The notes under the pieces: generated by a model
Told to the model about the DNA's origin: nothing
The model's database searches: none
Seen by the model: only the letters and a program-made list of their open reading frames with translations
Program-made: the position numbers and the translations under genes
Source: Hypomesus transpacificus
Taxonomy: Eukaryota; Chordata; Actinopteri; Osmeriformes; Osmeridae
Direction of reading: 5' to 3'
Length of the DNA stretch: 64,000 bases
Assembly (NCBI RefSeq): GCF_021917145.1
Contig: NC_061061.1
Location: forward strand, 16,739,649 to 16,803,648
Shown here: one piece after another, positions 45,621 through 57,763 of the stretch
How positions within the stretch are numbered: the first letter of the stretch is position 1
How the letters are laid out: each line of letters begins with the position of its first letter

Positions 45621-47464
45621 TCATCTTAGAGAGCGAAAACTACAGAGGGCAGCCTCACTCTCCCTTAGCTTGGCTCTGATGCGGTCGATCGCTTCTTCGC
45701 GGGCCAACTGATCAAAGTCGAAGCCATAATGTTGCTCGGGGGTTGAGAAAGCCGGCACTAGCGGATGTTCCACTCCCCAAATTTGACCACCGCCTCCCAC
45801 AGTCCCATCTTCAGTATCGTCCATCTCTAAGTGCATGCCGCTGTCGTTGCTTTGGGATTCCCTTTGGACGTTTGGGCTGTCACTCGACTCTTCATCGGTG
45901 TCAGAAGTTGGGTCTTCCCCTTTGATGACAACCGTGTTGAAATCTGTAACATGGGCCTCCATTCCACTTCTAGCTTCAATCTCCTCCTCGCCTTTAACGT
46001 CACAGCCATTTTCTGTTCCATCTTCCTCCTCGCCATTCTTTTTAGGAGTAGAACACTTAATACCAGTGCAACCACCAACCTCTTCAATATATTTGTTTGA
46101 TAGAGGGTTAGGGCAGAATATTTTAGAGGGAGATTGTTCATACCCCTGGTTCACAGGGTCATTTTTCACCACATTCAGAACCTCCACTTCTTGTTTCAGA
46201 TTTGTGTTGTGTGTCTTCTTTGATGACCCGTTACTATTTGATGCATCTTGTTCATTTGTATTCTGGGGTAGAGACACATTACAGACATGCCCTCAAGTCA
46301 TGAACTGAGATTAAATGTTTACATATACTGCTTCACAAATACAGGGTGGGACTTGATTATATGCAAACATCAGAACATGAACTGCAAACAATAATTAATT
46401 TATAAATCATCACTAAAAAAAAAATCTATGACCAAATCCAAACAAATAAAAATAAATAGGTTCAAATTGGTAAACTGGTTCACTTACATGGAGTGTGTAG
46501 AGGGCCTCTCCCTTAGGCTCCTGCTGTGATGTGGGCCGCGGAAGCGTTGGGTACTGGGAGGGGAGTCTGGACAAAGTCACCTGAATGAAGCGCGTCACAC
46601 CAAACCTCTGAAGAAATGCCCTCTCTCTCCAGGTATTATAACAAGTAGCGTCAGGAGACACAGGATGATACTAGCGACAAGGAAACATGACAAACAGCAA
46701 ACTGCCTTTTCAGAGACTGCATTTGAAACTTTACATCTCCATAATGTGGAAAGTTGCACATTTGGGGTCGTTTTTATGAGGTATATGCTATGCAAGTTTA
46801 CCATGTCATGCACACAAGTACTGTTTTCTAAGTATATGCGATGAAAACTAAGACAGGGATTTGAGCATTTGAGCTTTACCATTTGCTTTGATGAAACAGC
46901 AGGCGATTCAAGAACCAACTTTCTCTTTGGCTTAAAGGGCAGAGCAGGTGTCACAAAGTTCCCCCTTGGGCCTGTGATTCGATCAGGTTTCTTGAGTGAC
47001 AGAAAGATCCTCCTGTGGTGGATAATGATGGCATCTTTGGGGCATCTAGTGGCAGTGCCATGGGGGAGAGGGCTAGTCTGAGCAGGGATCCGCCACTTCT
47101 CATTTCCACTGACTTGCACTGGCAAAAACTCTCCCAGGATCCTTAAGGCAAGACAGTTGGAGGAGACAAAGGCCATGTGGTAAGGACCAGAGATGGTCTT
47201 CAGCTCCTGGGTCACCAACGAGGCCATGTTGTTCTTGGCCATGTCAGATGTGTCGAGCATGTTCAGTGAACGTACTCGCTCTCTGATGACCACTGGAGAG
47301 ATCCAAATGACAGAGGGGTTGGAGCTTCTATGGCCGCTGCGAGAACGTTGCACACCCATCCGTTGCTGGACGGAGACTCGGAGGGACCCCATAGGGACGG
47401 TCATTACCTTTGCCTCTCTGGGAATGTATATCTCAAAGTTATCCAGGGTATCCATGCCCCGCAT
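45621..47464 (-). CDS. LRIF1-like protein, apparent tandem paralogue of lrif1, 3 coding exons, 469 aa
   Basis: Exons in coding order: 46880-47464, 46488-46670, 45621-46262, both introns phase 0, as in the matching introns of lrif1 next door. Motifs occur in LRIF1 order: IPREAKVMTVPMGSLRVSVQ (14-33; LRIF1 has IPxxAxVKxxPxSxLPxxxQ), SVIWISPV (51-58; LRIF1 VIYVSPV), KWRIPAQTSPLP (123-134; KWI/RWI block), DAIIIHHRRIFLSLKK (144-159; DNALVMxNGKVYxxAKK), AFLQRFGVTRFIQVTLSRLP (213-232; KKIFGLT...LTRIP) and a C-terminal helix AIDRIRAKLRESEAAL (LRREKEAAL type). KPKRK at 178-182 may be a nuclear signal. The last exon adds an acidic stretch. LRIF1 binds HP1 and SMCHD1 in heterochromatin; function here is inferred. 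A 5' UTR exon ends at 47890 (CAG|GTACGT), splicing to 47489. Confidence 0.83.
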
Positions 47465-48341
47465 CTTGTCCCCTTTAAATCCAGTCTAACTGTAAGCTGA
47501 AGAAAAGCGTAGACAATTTAACCGCGTTAGCAACACAATATTAAATATTGATAGCATTTGTTATACCTTTCCGCAATAACCTACCAAAAGCTACCATGCT
47601 TTTTATTTATGTGTTTAAAATCGCTGTCTTACAGCATGCTATTTAAATGCTCTACTTGGAAACAACGGCCGTGCAAATACTTTGCTAATTGGTCAACTCC
47701 GGCTAGCAAGCAACGTTTACCAGCTATCTTAATAGTTGGTAATGCATAGATTAAAGAACACGAGGGATATCATTTTACATAAAAAGGTCAAGAGTTAGAC
47801 ATTATCTTCCTAACCATAACGATAAACTGCCTATTAAGAAAGCACGTTCCAGTTGTCTCGACTTACTTCATGAACGCCGTGGTACGTACCTGAATGTAGC
47901 TCAGAGTGCGAGGGTGAACGCTTTCTGAAGTTAGCCAAAAATAACGTTTCCGACGGTCTTGATGAAAGACCCAAAACACAGCTGCTGCTGCTGGTGGTGG
48001 TGCTAACTGTGTGATGATATACTATGGCCACGCGGAGGGCTGTTTTCGTATGGAAAATCTGTAGCTCTAGCAACATCAAACTACAAGCCCTAGATATGCC
48101 TTTATGACGGAATGAATCCATGATTGTAGTTCTTTAGACTTCCGGATATAAACGAAAATATATACTTTCTGAATGGGTAACGTTATGAAAATAAAACATC
48201 GTGAAACAAAAATGTAATACACTACTGCACACTACATATCATCCGTATTGCAAACTACCTAATAAAGAATATGTCAAGTGTAGAGTCCAGGTTGAGAAAA
48301 AAATAAATAAAAGGAATTCAACTAGCCAGTCAATTTACTGG

Positions 48342-48347
48342 TTTATT
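48342..48347 (-). terminator. lrif1: Poly(A) signal AATAAA for lrif1
   Basis: A minus-strand hexamer 350 bp after the lrif1 stop and only about 200 bp from the candidate 5' exon of the lrif1-like gene. Confidence 0.5.
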
Positions 48348-48697
48348 AGCCATGTAAATAATGATAATATAAATAGTTCACATCATATATAAACATCATA
48401 AAAGGTGTCAATATTCAGTGTTCATGTGTTGTACTGCCATACCAACTACAAATAAACAAATGAAAACAATGTAAAACTGGAGCTAACTGTTTAAATGCAG
48501 TTTAAATCGAAACAAAAAATATATGCTACAATCCAGTGTGAAAAAACTCAAGCGGAGTAGCAGTCGTGAAATATGTGAAATAACAGTTAGACAACTGCAA
48601 TTTAATCTAATAAAAATGAGATACATCTAAAACTGTTATAAATGACTGTACATAAATATATGAAATATTGACACAAAACAAAGCACTTGGAGAAAAC

Positions 48698-51600
48698 TCA
48701 GTCGCTGTTCTTTCTCAACATCTCGAGAGCAGCCTCTTTTTCCCTCAGAAGTTCTTTCAAGCGTCGGATTTTCTCATGACGCTTGATTTCATCAGGGTCC
48801 ATGGGTGTTGTAGAGAAAAGGTCGACGGCTGAGATCTCTCTAGCCGAACTTTGGCATGTCTCCCTCACGGTCGAGAGACACTGAGGCTCCACAGATGTCA
48901 TGGCGATGTCTTCACATGGAGATTTTTGTTCTGAACCTTCTGATACATTGACAACACATGCATTGGGTATAGGACTTGAACTTATTAGAGCCTCTTTAAT
49001 ATTGTCTGAATCAGGAGATGCTATTGGAGCATTTTCATTTTTTTGCATTTTGGTATCCTTTGGGCATTCGTCACTGCTCTCTTGAGGACACCCCTGGTGG
49101 CAGAAAAAATAAATCGTAGCATTAAGTGTCAGATTTGTTTTTTAATGAACTGGTAAAAAGGGGAACAAAAAATGTTACCTGTGTTTTGTCATGTTTCCTC
49201 TTGTTTAAGTTAATCTGCGACCCTTGAATCAATTTACGGATACCCTCCAATGCACTTTTTGATATGGGTCCAATCTGAGGAAGCACTTTTGGAGGAATCT
49301 CAGGTTGTACATCGTCAATCCTTTTTAAGATAATTTTAACATCGGATGTAATCCCAAACATCCGTTTAAGACCGCTCTGAAAAAGGGACACAAATTCATA
49401 AAATCCTGCTGAATTTGTGAATGGGCAACCAGAAGGCAAACTAGCTAGTGCAATCTAGGTAGATGGTTTCTCCTACCTGATTTTGATTGGTATCCTTTTC
49501 TGCTTGTACAGAAGCATTGCTGTTTGCGCTATCCATGTCTTTGGAGGTGACATCTGGCTGCTCATTCATTGTTTCTTGTTGATCGCTTGGAACAGTCATG
49601 TTTTCTGCTATTTTCGGAGTAACGTCAACATCCTGTGATGTCACTGTTTCGTTGACAGATGGATCAGCCAAAACCTTTACTGCCTGGTCAGTAATGGAGG
49701 TGATGGCTGGCTGCTTATTCCTTGCTTCTTGTTGATAACTTGGAACAGCCCTGTTCTCTGCCATTTCAGGGGTGATGTCAACATCCTGTGATGTCACTGT
49801 TTCCTTGACAGATGGATCAGCCAAAACCTTTACTGCCTGGTCAGTAATGGCGGTGACGGCTGGCTGCTTATTCCTTGCTTCTTGTTGATCACTTGGAACA
49901 GCCCTGTTCTCTGCCATTTCAGCGGTGATGTCAACATCCTGTGATGTCACTGTTTCCTTGACAGATGGATCAGCCAAAACCTTTACTGCCTGATAATTTG
50001 CCAAGGAATCTTTAACTTCCATGCTGGACAAAGTACCCCGACAGGTGTCCATTCTCTGACCAGCGATATTGTCAAGACTGGTGTTCAACGCTTGGTCAGT
50101 TGCATTAACTGTAGAGATTGCCACATCTTGGATCATGTCAATGTCTGGACAACTTCCTTCTGACAAGACATTAACACTGCTCTGAGTATCATTCAAATTC
50201 TGTTCACCCACAGTATTTTGACTTGTGACAGACTCCGGCCCAGCCTTTATCTTATTCCCTAGGTCTCTTTTCATCTGGTGTAAGCTGAATCTGAAGATGG
50301 GTTTGGGCGGGATGTATGAGACAAATATTACATTGGACTCTTCATCCTCATGTGTCACTGGCTGACTTTTGTCTGTCTCAGTTAGTTTAGCAGTTGGTTC
50401 TGCTTGGAGGGTCGGGTCATCCTGAGAGTCATCATCACACAGGTCAATAACCTCATCTGGTCCATCTGGGATAACAATGGATTTGGAATTTGATTTGTTT
50501 TTATCTAACGCTTGAGATTCAATGGAAGGGTTTAAGAGCAGCGATGGTAAGAAACTTCTACCCTGACTGCTTCTGCCTTTACCTATTGGTTTTTCAGAAA
50601 GGCTTCCAATGGCCCCCAATGGTTTCGCCATCAGCTTACAAAGCTCAGGGGTTTTCTTGGCCACAAAATACACCTTCCCATTACACATCACCAAGGCATT
50701 GTCTCTCACTTGTCCTGCTTTTGTCTGAGTTTTCGGACTCAATGGATTTTCTGCTGTAATTTCTTGTACCTTGCTGGTTTTTTCCCTTTCTGCCACAGTC
50801 TTAAGGATTTCAGAGGCCATAACGGAGGGATTTACAGGAACAAGGCAGGGAGCAGGTGAGCCATCCTGCTCTTCAATTATCCACCTGATAGGAGTAACTG
50901 GCTTTGAGCCGTCCTTGGCAACAGTCCTTGGCGACCGTTTTGAGGGCATTGATGAGGATGCACAAGGTGTCTGTTCAGAAATCTTCTGTGGAGTACTGGG
51001 GGAGGAAGCTACAGTTGGACAGGGCTGCAAACTACCTGGGTTCATGGTTGTCACAGGCGAGACATATAGAACTGTGGGAGAATTTGCTGCCGAAGTAAAA
51101 AGCTGCTTCTTAATGCCTGGAGGGAGTGCAGACATTGGTAGGGTTTTAACTTGCGCATTGGGGGGTATCTGCAGGTATTGTCCATTGGGAAGCACAGGTG
51201 ATTTGACAGTGACTGGCATCTTGTTTGTATTCAGAAGTGATAATGCCATCCCACTCTTTGGTGAATGTGTCACAGGGGAAACTACCTGAGGTGCACTTGA
51301 AGGTTTCAGTGAGGCATGACTCTGTTTTAAATAATTCTGTTGTGAAACATTTACTCTATGACCTCTTCCTTGCACTGGATTTGGAGTGCCAGTAATGTTA
51401 AATTGTTGCTTCTTCACTCCGTTATTTGAGGGTTGAATAGTTGACATATTTCTAGCAATGGGTGCAGAGGCAAAGTTCATGACAACCGCTCTCTGTGGTT
51501 CAACCGTCTGCACTGCGGGAAGGCTTGTTTGCGATGGAACAAACTGTCCGTTGATCTTTTGGACAGGAATCAGCTGCATGACATTTCGTCCATCGGCTCC

Positions 51601-53149
51601 CACAGCAGGCATTGCTTGGTAAAACACACCTGTCCCACTGCACAAGAGATAGCGGAGCAAAATCAAATATTGATCACACTGGCAAACATGCTGCAAATAA
51701 TCCAATGATGAATGAAGTTTACCTTTAAATATTGCATTTCTCAGGATTGTTTTCCATAGATTTACACACTAGGTCAGTATGTATAGGCCTACAGTATGTA
51801 TGCATTTGACATACTATCAGTTACAACACCAATATATTTGATTATTTGCCAATCATTCATAATTTAGTGATACAAAGTTTATGTTTTGTTAACCAAGTTG
51901 ATGAGGAATGGAGAATACCTCTGTTGTTATGCCCCCAAACACGTAAATAAGCTTGATATTTATTTAGGGGGAAATGGCTAATTCAAAATAAGTTTGCTGG
52001 AAGCAATCTTTGTCAGTAAGAAACCTTAGAGCCCTGCGTGGAGAAGCTAAATTGTGCTAGAGCAAGATAGCCTAGATAGCCTAGCAGCAAGATAGCCTAG
52101 CTGCTGTTGCTAACGCTAGCCAAACTTCACTGTGTGAAGTTGAATGCGCGTTGAATGCACGTTTATTTACAGAAAAAAGTGTATGATGTCTCATTAAAGA
52201 CAGCGACACCACACAAGCTTGAGTTTAAGTACATTATTTAATTTGACATTACTTACTGTGCATGCAAGTCTTGAATTGCCTAAATATACGACGCTGCTTG
52301 TACAATCGGATGTCGTATCTATGCATCGTTGCTGCTCATGTGTGCTGACGTTGTGACGTAGGCTAGCACCGAGTTCCCTTGTGCCACAAAAGGTACTTTT
52401 TGCCACAAAACCTTAATTCAAGCCTAAACCGTGCAACGGAACGTAAATAAAATAAAAGCAACGCAATCGCTAACAACACAAACCTTTTGACACCTGCGTT
52501 GTCTATGTAGCGCAAATATTGAGGGATCCTTAGGAGTGGTTCGAGCCCCACACCTGTGTTTACATGGTCCACCAAACCACTGTTTTCCAGCAAACAGTTT
52601 ACACCTGTTCGGCTAAAGCCCTGCATCTATGTTGCTACAAAGTACGCCTACTTCCCCCCCCCCCCCCCCCCAAAAAAAAAGATGATTATCAAATGAATGT
52701 GTGAAAGTGTATCTTGCGCTGCTTTGTGTGCATTTCTCTTATGCAATAGTAATAAATGTGTTACCTGGCTGCTGTAATGCCCTTAATAAAAACTCTACTT
52801 CAAGAATAAAAAATAGTCTCAAACTATTTGATCATTTTTCAAGTTATTCTATCCATAGCTGAATATGACGTCAATATCCCCCTAAGGCTAATTGCCATTT
52901 GGACATTCATGTTTAAATAGACAGTACCTCATACTTCTACAAATGGCCCCTCTCCAGTTGTTTAATTTCACCACGCATATTACACAACTAAACCACTAAG
53001 GTATCAACAATGAGCTGGTCTTAATGTTTCAATATAAGTGTACACTAGCAAAAATGTCCACTAAATTAGAGCTAAAGTTCTAGTTTCAGACTTCAACATT
53101 CTGCAAGTCATTTTGATTCTTACCTGTGACCAGTACCGTGATGTGCCAT
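48698..53149 (-). CDS. lrif1: LRIF1, ligand-dependent nuclear receptor-interacting factor 1, complete, 4 coding exons, 926 aa
   Basis: Nuclear protein that links HP1 to SMCHD1 at heterochromatin and was first found as a nuclear-receptor partner. Exons in coding order: 53124-53149, 49477-51637, 49179-49376, 48698-49093. The short first exon encodes MAHHGTGH, joined to SGTGVFYQAMPAVGADGRNV. Human LRIF1 landmarks are clear: MPVTVKSPVLPNGQYLQIP, VLYVSPV, PIRWIIEEQDGSPAPCLVPV, DNALVMCNGKVYFVAKK, GLKRMFGITSDVKIILKRID, and the C-terminal coiled coil EKIRRLKELLREKEAALEML thought to contact SMCHD1. The protein is longer than human (769 aa), partly because residues 558-710 are three 51-residue tandem repeats. 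An acidic DLCDDDSQDDP segment occurs mid-protein. A C/A-rich run (52656-52680) and a 1.5-kb intron separate the first two exons. Confidence 0.95.
49534..49992 (-). repeat. lrif1: Three in-frame 153-bp repeats inside lrif1 exon 2
   Basis: Copies start at 49992, 49839 and 49686. Each encodes 51 residues beginning QAVKVLADPSVKETVTSQDV and continuing through AENRAVPS and QQEARNKQP. Copies 1 and 2 differ at few positions; copy 3 is more diverged (VNETV, TPKIAENMTV). Confidence 0.93.
51638..53123 (-). other. lrif1 intron 1
   Basis: Includes a poly-C/poly-A run (52656-52680) and a small AGATAGCCTAG repeat near 52066-52100. A 100-codon minus-strand frame at 52363-52626 has no family resemblance. Confidence 0.5.
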
Positions 53150-54770
53150 TGCAAGCCAATATTCCAAACCAGACAAGTTAATGACGTTGAATAAACTCCA
53201 GATTGTAGCCTGCAGTACAGGCTACGAAAGGAAATGGTAACGGACTAATCCTACCGTTGGTCACGATAGCAAAACATGGCGTCGGGATTCTTGTGTACGC
53301 TGCTTTTTCAACCGAAATGGCTGCCGATCAGGTTCTTTATTATAGCTGTTGCGCCATCTAGACGAATGTTTCGCCACTCCGTCTAGCAATCTAAGATAGC
53401 AAAACAAGCTTGAAGCTATCCTGTTACGTTACAGACGGGCTTATTCAGAGGAACGTTAATGTCTTCTACTTTGTTTAAACGTTCACGTGTTTAATTTCGA
53501 ATTCCTCGTTTGAACCAAGCCTAAACTAATCAGTGTGCGTAACGTTATTTTACAGTTATAAACCATTGGCAAGTTTTGCCCCATTTAACTAAATCTGTTT
53601 ACTTTCTAGCCGTCGACATTTACCGGATATCTATGAGCTGAACTTCCTTCTGTGGTGTGTTACACTTCCGCGACGTTACATAGGCTGTGTTCAAGAGACG
53701 GCAACAAACATGGTTATGAACAGTTCACAACACTAGATAGTAGGACTGTTCGGTTCACACCACAATTTCATGTGCAAATGTAATAGCAGAAATCTCGATA
53801 GTCAAACATAGAAAAACCCTTACAAACTCGCTGTATCGATCAGCGGATTGTTTTATTCAATTGACAAAACAGTAGTCTTTTTGAACAAAAACCTTCGAAA
53901 AAAAACTTCCGGAATGAATTGGAGACATCTCCTGGCCATAAACTGTAAAACGTAAGTGCTTGTTTAAAATCGGTGAAACAAAAAACAAAAGACTATGATT
54001 TAGGTTTATGAATGGAGAAATACATGTTGAAAATCGAATGGAGGCCTATCTACTGCTATTCCTTGGTCATATGATCATATTTAGGCCTACAACAAATTCA
54101 TGTTTTGACTAGTGTGATAGGAACACTATCACAGATAGATCCCGACTCAAGCCCTTACATATGTAAACACTGAGTCAGAAATTCATGGTTCTCTTTCCTC
54201 TTTGCAATGCTGAGCCATGTTTTATATTGTGAAATACATTTTATGTTATGTTTTAGGTGTTAATTGGAATCAATACTGTAAATACATGTCAACAGTAGAG
54301 CCCACTATTTTAGTTAGGCTATTTGTGTGTGTTCCACATCTGCGGATGTTACAGTATTGCATATGAGATCAGTTTTGCACTTGAATTCGGTGTGCATATT
54401 CAACTGCAAATTATGAACGAGCAAATTTACCCATCTGTGTTGTAATTCTCAAATTACAAGAACATCACAATTGCAGACATCTGTATTGAATTGTCAGAGA
54501 CAATAGTCATATATAACAAGGCTTAAAAAAACAAAAAACGGACGTTCAAATGTCTATGCAATACAAGTAGTGCAACCCTTTGGATGTCACTGTAGTACGC
54601 TACAAAGTTTACTTGAAAACAATGTTGAAGACAATAATATTTTTACAAGGCACTATAATGGAGACAAGTTGGAGTACAAAAGGTACTTATGGAAAGAATT
54701 TATTTAGTAAAAAAGAACAAGTACATTTGGTCCAAACACACTGCATAAATGAATTATAGTCACAGATGTA
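53150..54770. other. lrif1 promoter side and renbp 3' flank
   Basis: The first 200 bp hold lrif1 5' sequence with ATGGCGTCGG and AATGGCTGCC, YY1-like elements common in housekeeping promoters. The rest is AT-rich and shows nothing recognisable. Confidence 0.45.
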
Positions 54771-54775
54771 AATTT

Positions 54776-54781
54776 TTTATT
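54776..54781 (-). terminator. renbp: Poly(A) signal AATAAA for renbp
   Basis: Minus-strand hexamer about 215 bp after the renbp stop; another lies near 54698. Confidence 0.5.
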
Positions 54782-54993
54782 AAGGTTGAAATCTTTTATG
54801 CATTATGTAATTAACATGATGGTAATCTTCCCTTTAGAACTGTAGCGTATCATAGGTGCAAATATTTTTTTTAATCACAAAACGTATTTTAGTCCTTCAT
54901 GAATAAGGATCACTAAAGATGAATCAACAGGTTTTGTATAATCGCTGGATAAGACATAAAATACAGTTCCAGTATTCACAGCAGTTGTTGACC

Positions 54994-57763
54994 TCAAATC
55001 TGTTCATCAAGTAGACGGTCCAGGATTTGCTCACACATATACAGGCATCGCGGAACATGGAAAAAGCCTAAAAAAAGATATATATATATGTTAAATAAAA
55101 AATTACTAGTTTAAATACAGATTAATTTGATTTCTTACCTTTGAAAGGGCCTCCTTTAAAATCCAGTGCAACTTTTCCTTCTTGTGTCAAATAACCAAAC
55201 CACTCTCCATTCTCAGGATCCGAAAACTGGATAAAGTCAACAACAAAAGTAAATCAACGTACTGATTCTATTGCATGGACTAAATCTGTCTCCATGAAAT
55301 CAAAGATGTCATCATACATGAAGATACATGCCCCTGTTTTATTAACTAAACGGTTTATATTGTGGATTAAGTGCCACTGCAGGTGACTTACATGGCTGAA
55401 GGTGTAGTTGTAAACCGCAGAGAATCGCTCCAACAGGGCAGAGTCTCTGGTTTGGCTGTAGGCCATCAAATATGCAATGAGTGCCTCACAGTGTGGCCAC
55501 CACAGTTTCATACTCCACTCCAGCTGATCAGTGACAACAGAGACAGATATTTGAAGAAGTAGTTAAACATATTAGAAAGCACAACAATATCAGGGTGTAG
55601 ATTTCGGGCGCACGTTTGTGTCGGCTATGCCCTGAAAGTTTACTGTTTTTTTTCTGAACCTGCTGTCAGTGTACCTGTGTGGGACAATAACCATCCACAT
55701 CCAGGAAGTACAGAAGCCCCCCATGCTCCTTATCCCAGCCAGCCAGAAAAGGCACCTCCATGAACTTGTCCACAGCTGTCTGTTGTAGGGCCTGGTCACC
55801 ATGCAGCCCTCCATATTGAAACAGGAACCAGCCTGCTTCCAGGGCATGGCCTTTGCCAGAAAGTGGTAGGAGATAAGGATAGAGGAAACCTCTAAAATGT
55901 TAGAGAAAGCCTGTTGTGGATAAATCACTCCAAATAAATGTAAAAATTGCTTTATTAACCTGGGTTCTGCAGTCGGCCCTGGCAACCTGGAAGTTCTTTT
56001 CCTTCCGTGGTGACGCTTTCCAAAATGGCTGTGCCACCTCTCTGTACAAACATTGTGAAAGTTATGAACAATTTTTTTTTTCTCATCCTGACCAGTAAGC
56101 ACCAGTATGAATGTTGACAAATCAATTCCAATACCTGGACATGCTGCAATATCTGTTTCACGCACCAATCGCCAACCTCCCTGTACTTTTCTGCCACTTC
56201 CTGTCCCCGCTCCTCTGTGAGCTGTTGCACCAGGCACAGCAGCATCATGGGAACAGCCATGATGTTGACAGGTGTGTCTCCAGGCAACTGAGGCCTCCCC
56301 AGGCCTGATGAATCTACCCGTACCCAATGAATCAGCTGGCTCATCATCTGCTCAGCCTCTGCCTGGCAACAAGAGAGAAAGAATAGCCATTTAGAAAAAA
56401 AGAAAGCAACAATGTTAATTATTACTCCTCTATTATTGATCATAAGAAAATGAGCCATCATTTTTAAAACACAGTCAATCTTTTAGTGTTACGTACAGTC
56501 CAGTTGTATTTATATTCAAGTAAAGGTAAGTTTGACAAGAAAAGTAAGACAAAACAAGTAATGTTTTGTAATAGTCTTGTTACCTGCATGTCTTTATCCT
56601 CAGTGACCCTGCTAAGCTCGTCCATGGCCATGATGTAGAAACACTCACTGAAGATGGTGCGCTGTACCTTCACTGGCTTGCCGTCCCTAGTCAGGCAGAA
56701 GGCACACTTCCAGGGGTTGCTGCTACTGGGAACTCGAGCAAAGCGCTGCAAAAACACCCCTCCTGTTAGGAGGCAAATTATTACCAAAATTATTCATTCA
56801 TTCACATTATTTACAGCACCTCATTGCTAACATATTAATATTCTGGCATGTTTTCAAGGCAAAAACAGCAATTTCTCCTAATGATAAGCTGTCAGCATGT
56901 TTTCTTCCATATCACTTAGATGGCCTAAATGAGCCTTCATGTTTGCTAGGAAGCCAGGTGATGATAATGTGACACACTCATCAGCTAAATCATCAACTTC
57001 AAATAGAAAAAAAATTGCCTTGTCTGTCCCTCGTGAAATACAGATGGTTACTTAGTAGTCCTAAAGTTCAATGACCCTTAGCCAGCAGAGGTAAGATAAT
57101 TGCTCTTTTGCTTTGATTTCCTTGCTTATGTGGATGTTTACTGTCTGTGTGTCAAACATCTGCCTCAACTAGTTCTCAGTGAAAAGGGTCTAATCCAGAA
57201 CCCACGCATATTCAGCATTCCACACACGCACAACACAAACCAGATTTAGCAGCCTCTAGGATCTCAGGCTTGCGAAATCGTTCCATGGTCCGGTAAAGGC
57301 GACAATACATCCACACCTGCAAAAAAAGAATCTACTTCAAGAATCCACAAAGAATTGCACTTTCACAGTAAGTTCCTTGAAGTATTTTACAAGAACACAG
57401 CACTTTTGAGATGCTGGGATCACTTACTTGCCTCCCCTGCAACCAAACATACTTCAGTTCATCATAGATCTTTCCCTCTTTCCCTAGACATGTGAAAAAT
57501 CCACTAGAAAGAAAAGTTTGTCAGGTTGAGAAGGTGGTAGTGGTGTTTGGGGGTGATTTGCCAGCAATAGTTTCAATATATTGTCACTGATTCCTCTCAC
57601 ATGCAAACATATTTGTTATACTTTTTATAATTGTTTACGTTTTTGAAAAACGTTTAACGTCTCACCCATATTGCGTGTCATGAGAATATTTCAACCAGAA
57701 GTCCACCACTCTGTCCAACTCAGTACGTATCCGTACCCGATACTGTTCTAACTTGGTGGACAT
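54994..57763 (-). CDS. renbp: RENBP, N-acylglucosamine 2-epimerase (renin-binding protein), complete, 10 coding exons, 402 aa
   Basis: Cytosolic enzyme that interconverts N-acetylglucosamine and N-acetylmannosamine, feeding sialic-acid metabolism; it also binds renin in mammals. Exons in coding order: 57666-57763, 57428-57503, 57241-57316, 56584-56762, 56135-56362, 55960-56041, 55675-55850, 55392-55523, 55139-55226, 54994-55067; all phases fit. The (alpha/alpha)6-barrel family blocks are present: [89 protein letters not shown] (His316, Glu318) and [20 protein letters not shown] (His382). The length is close to mammalian RENBP (417-427 aa), lacking its extended C-terminal tail. The start is the only ATG before the conserved [10 protein letters not shown] segment. 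Nothing is broken. Confidence 0.97.

Noticed and set aside
52363-52626. 87-codon minus-strand frame in lrif1 intron 1, possible alternative first exon
   Set aside because: The translation does not resemble LRIF1 and its phase to exon 2 could not be made to fit with a good donor.
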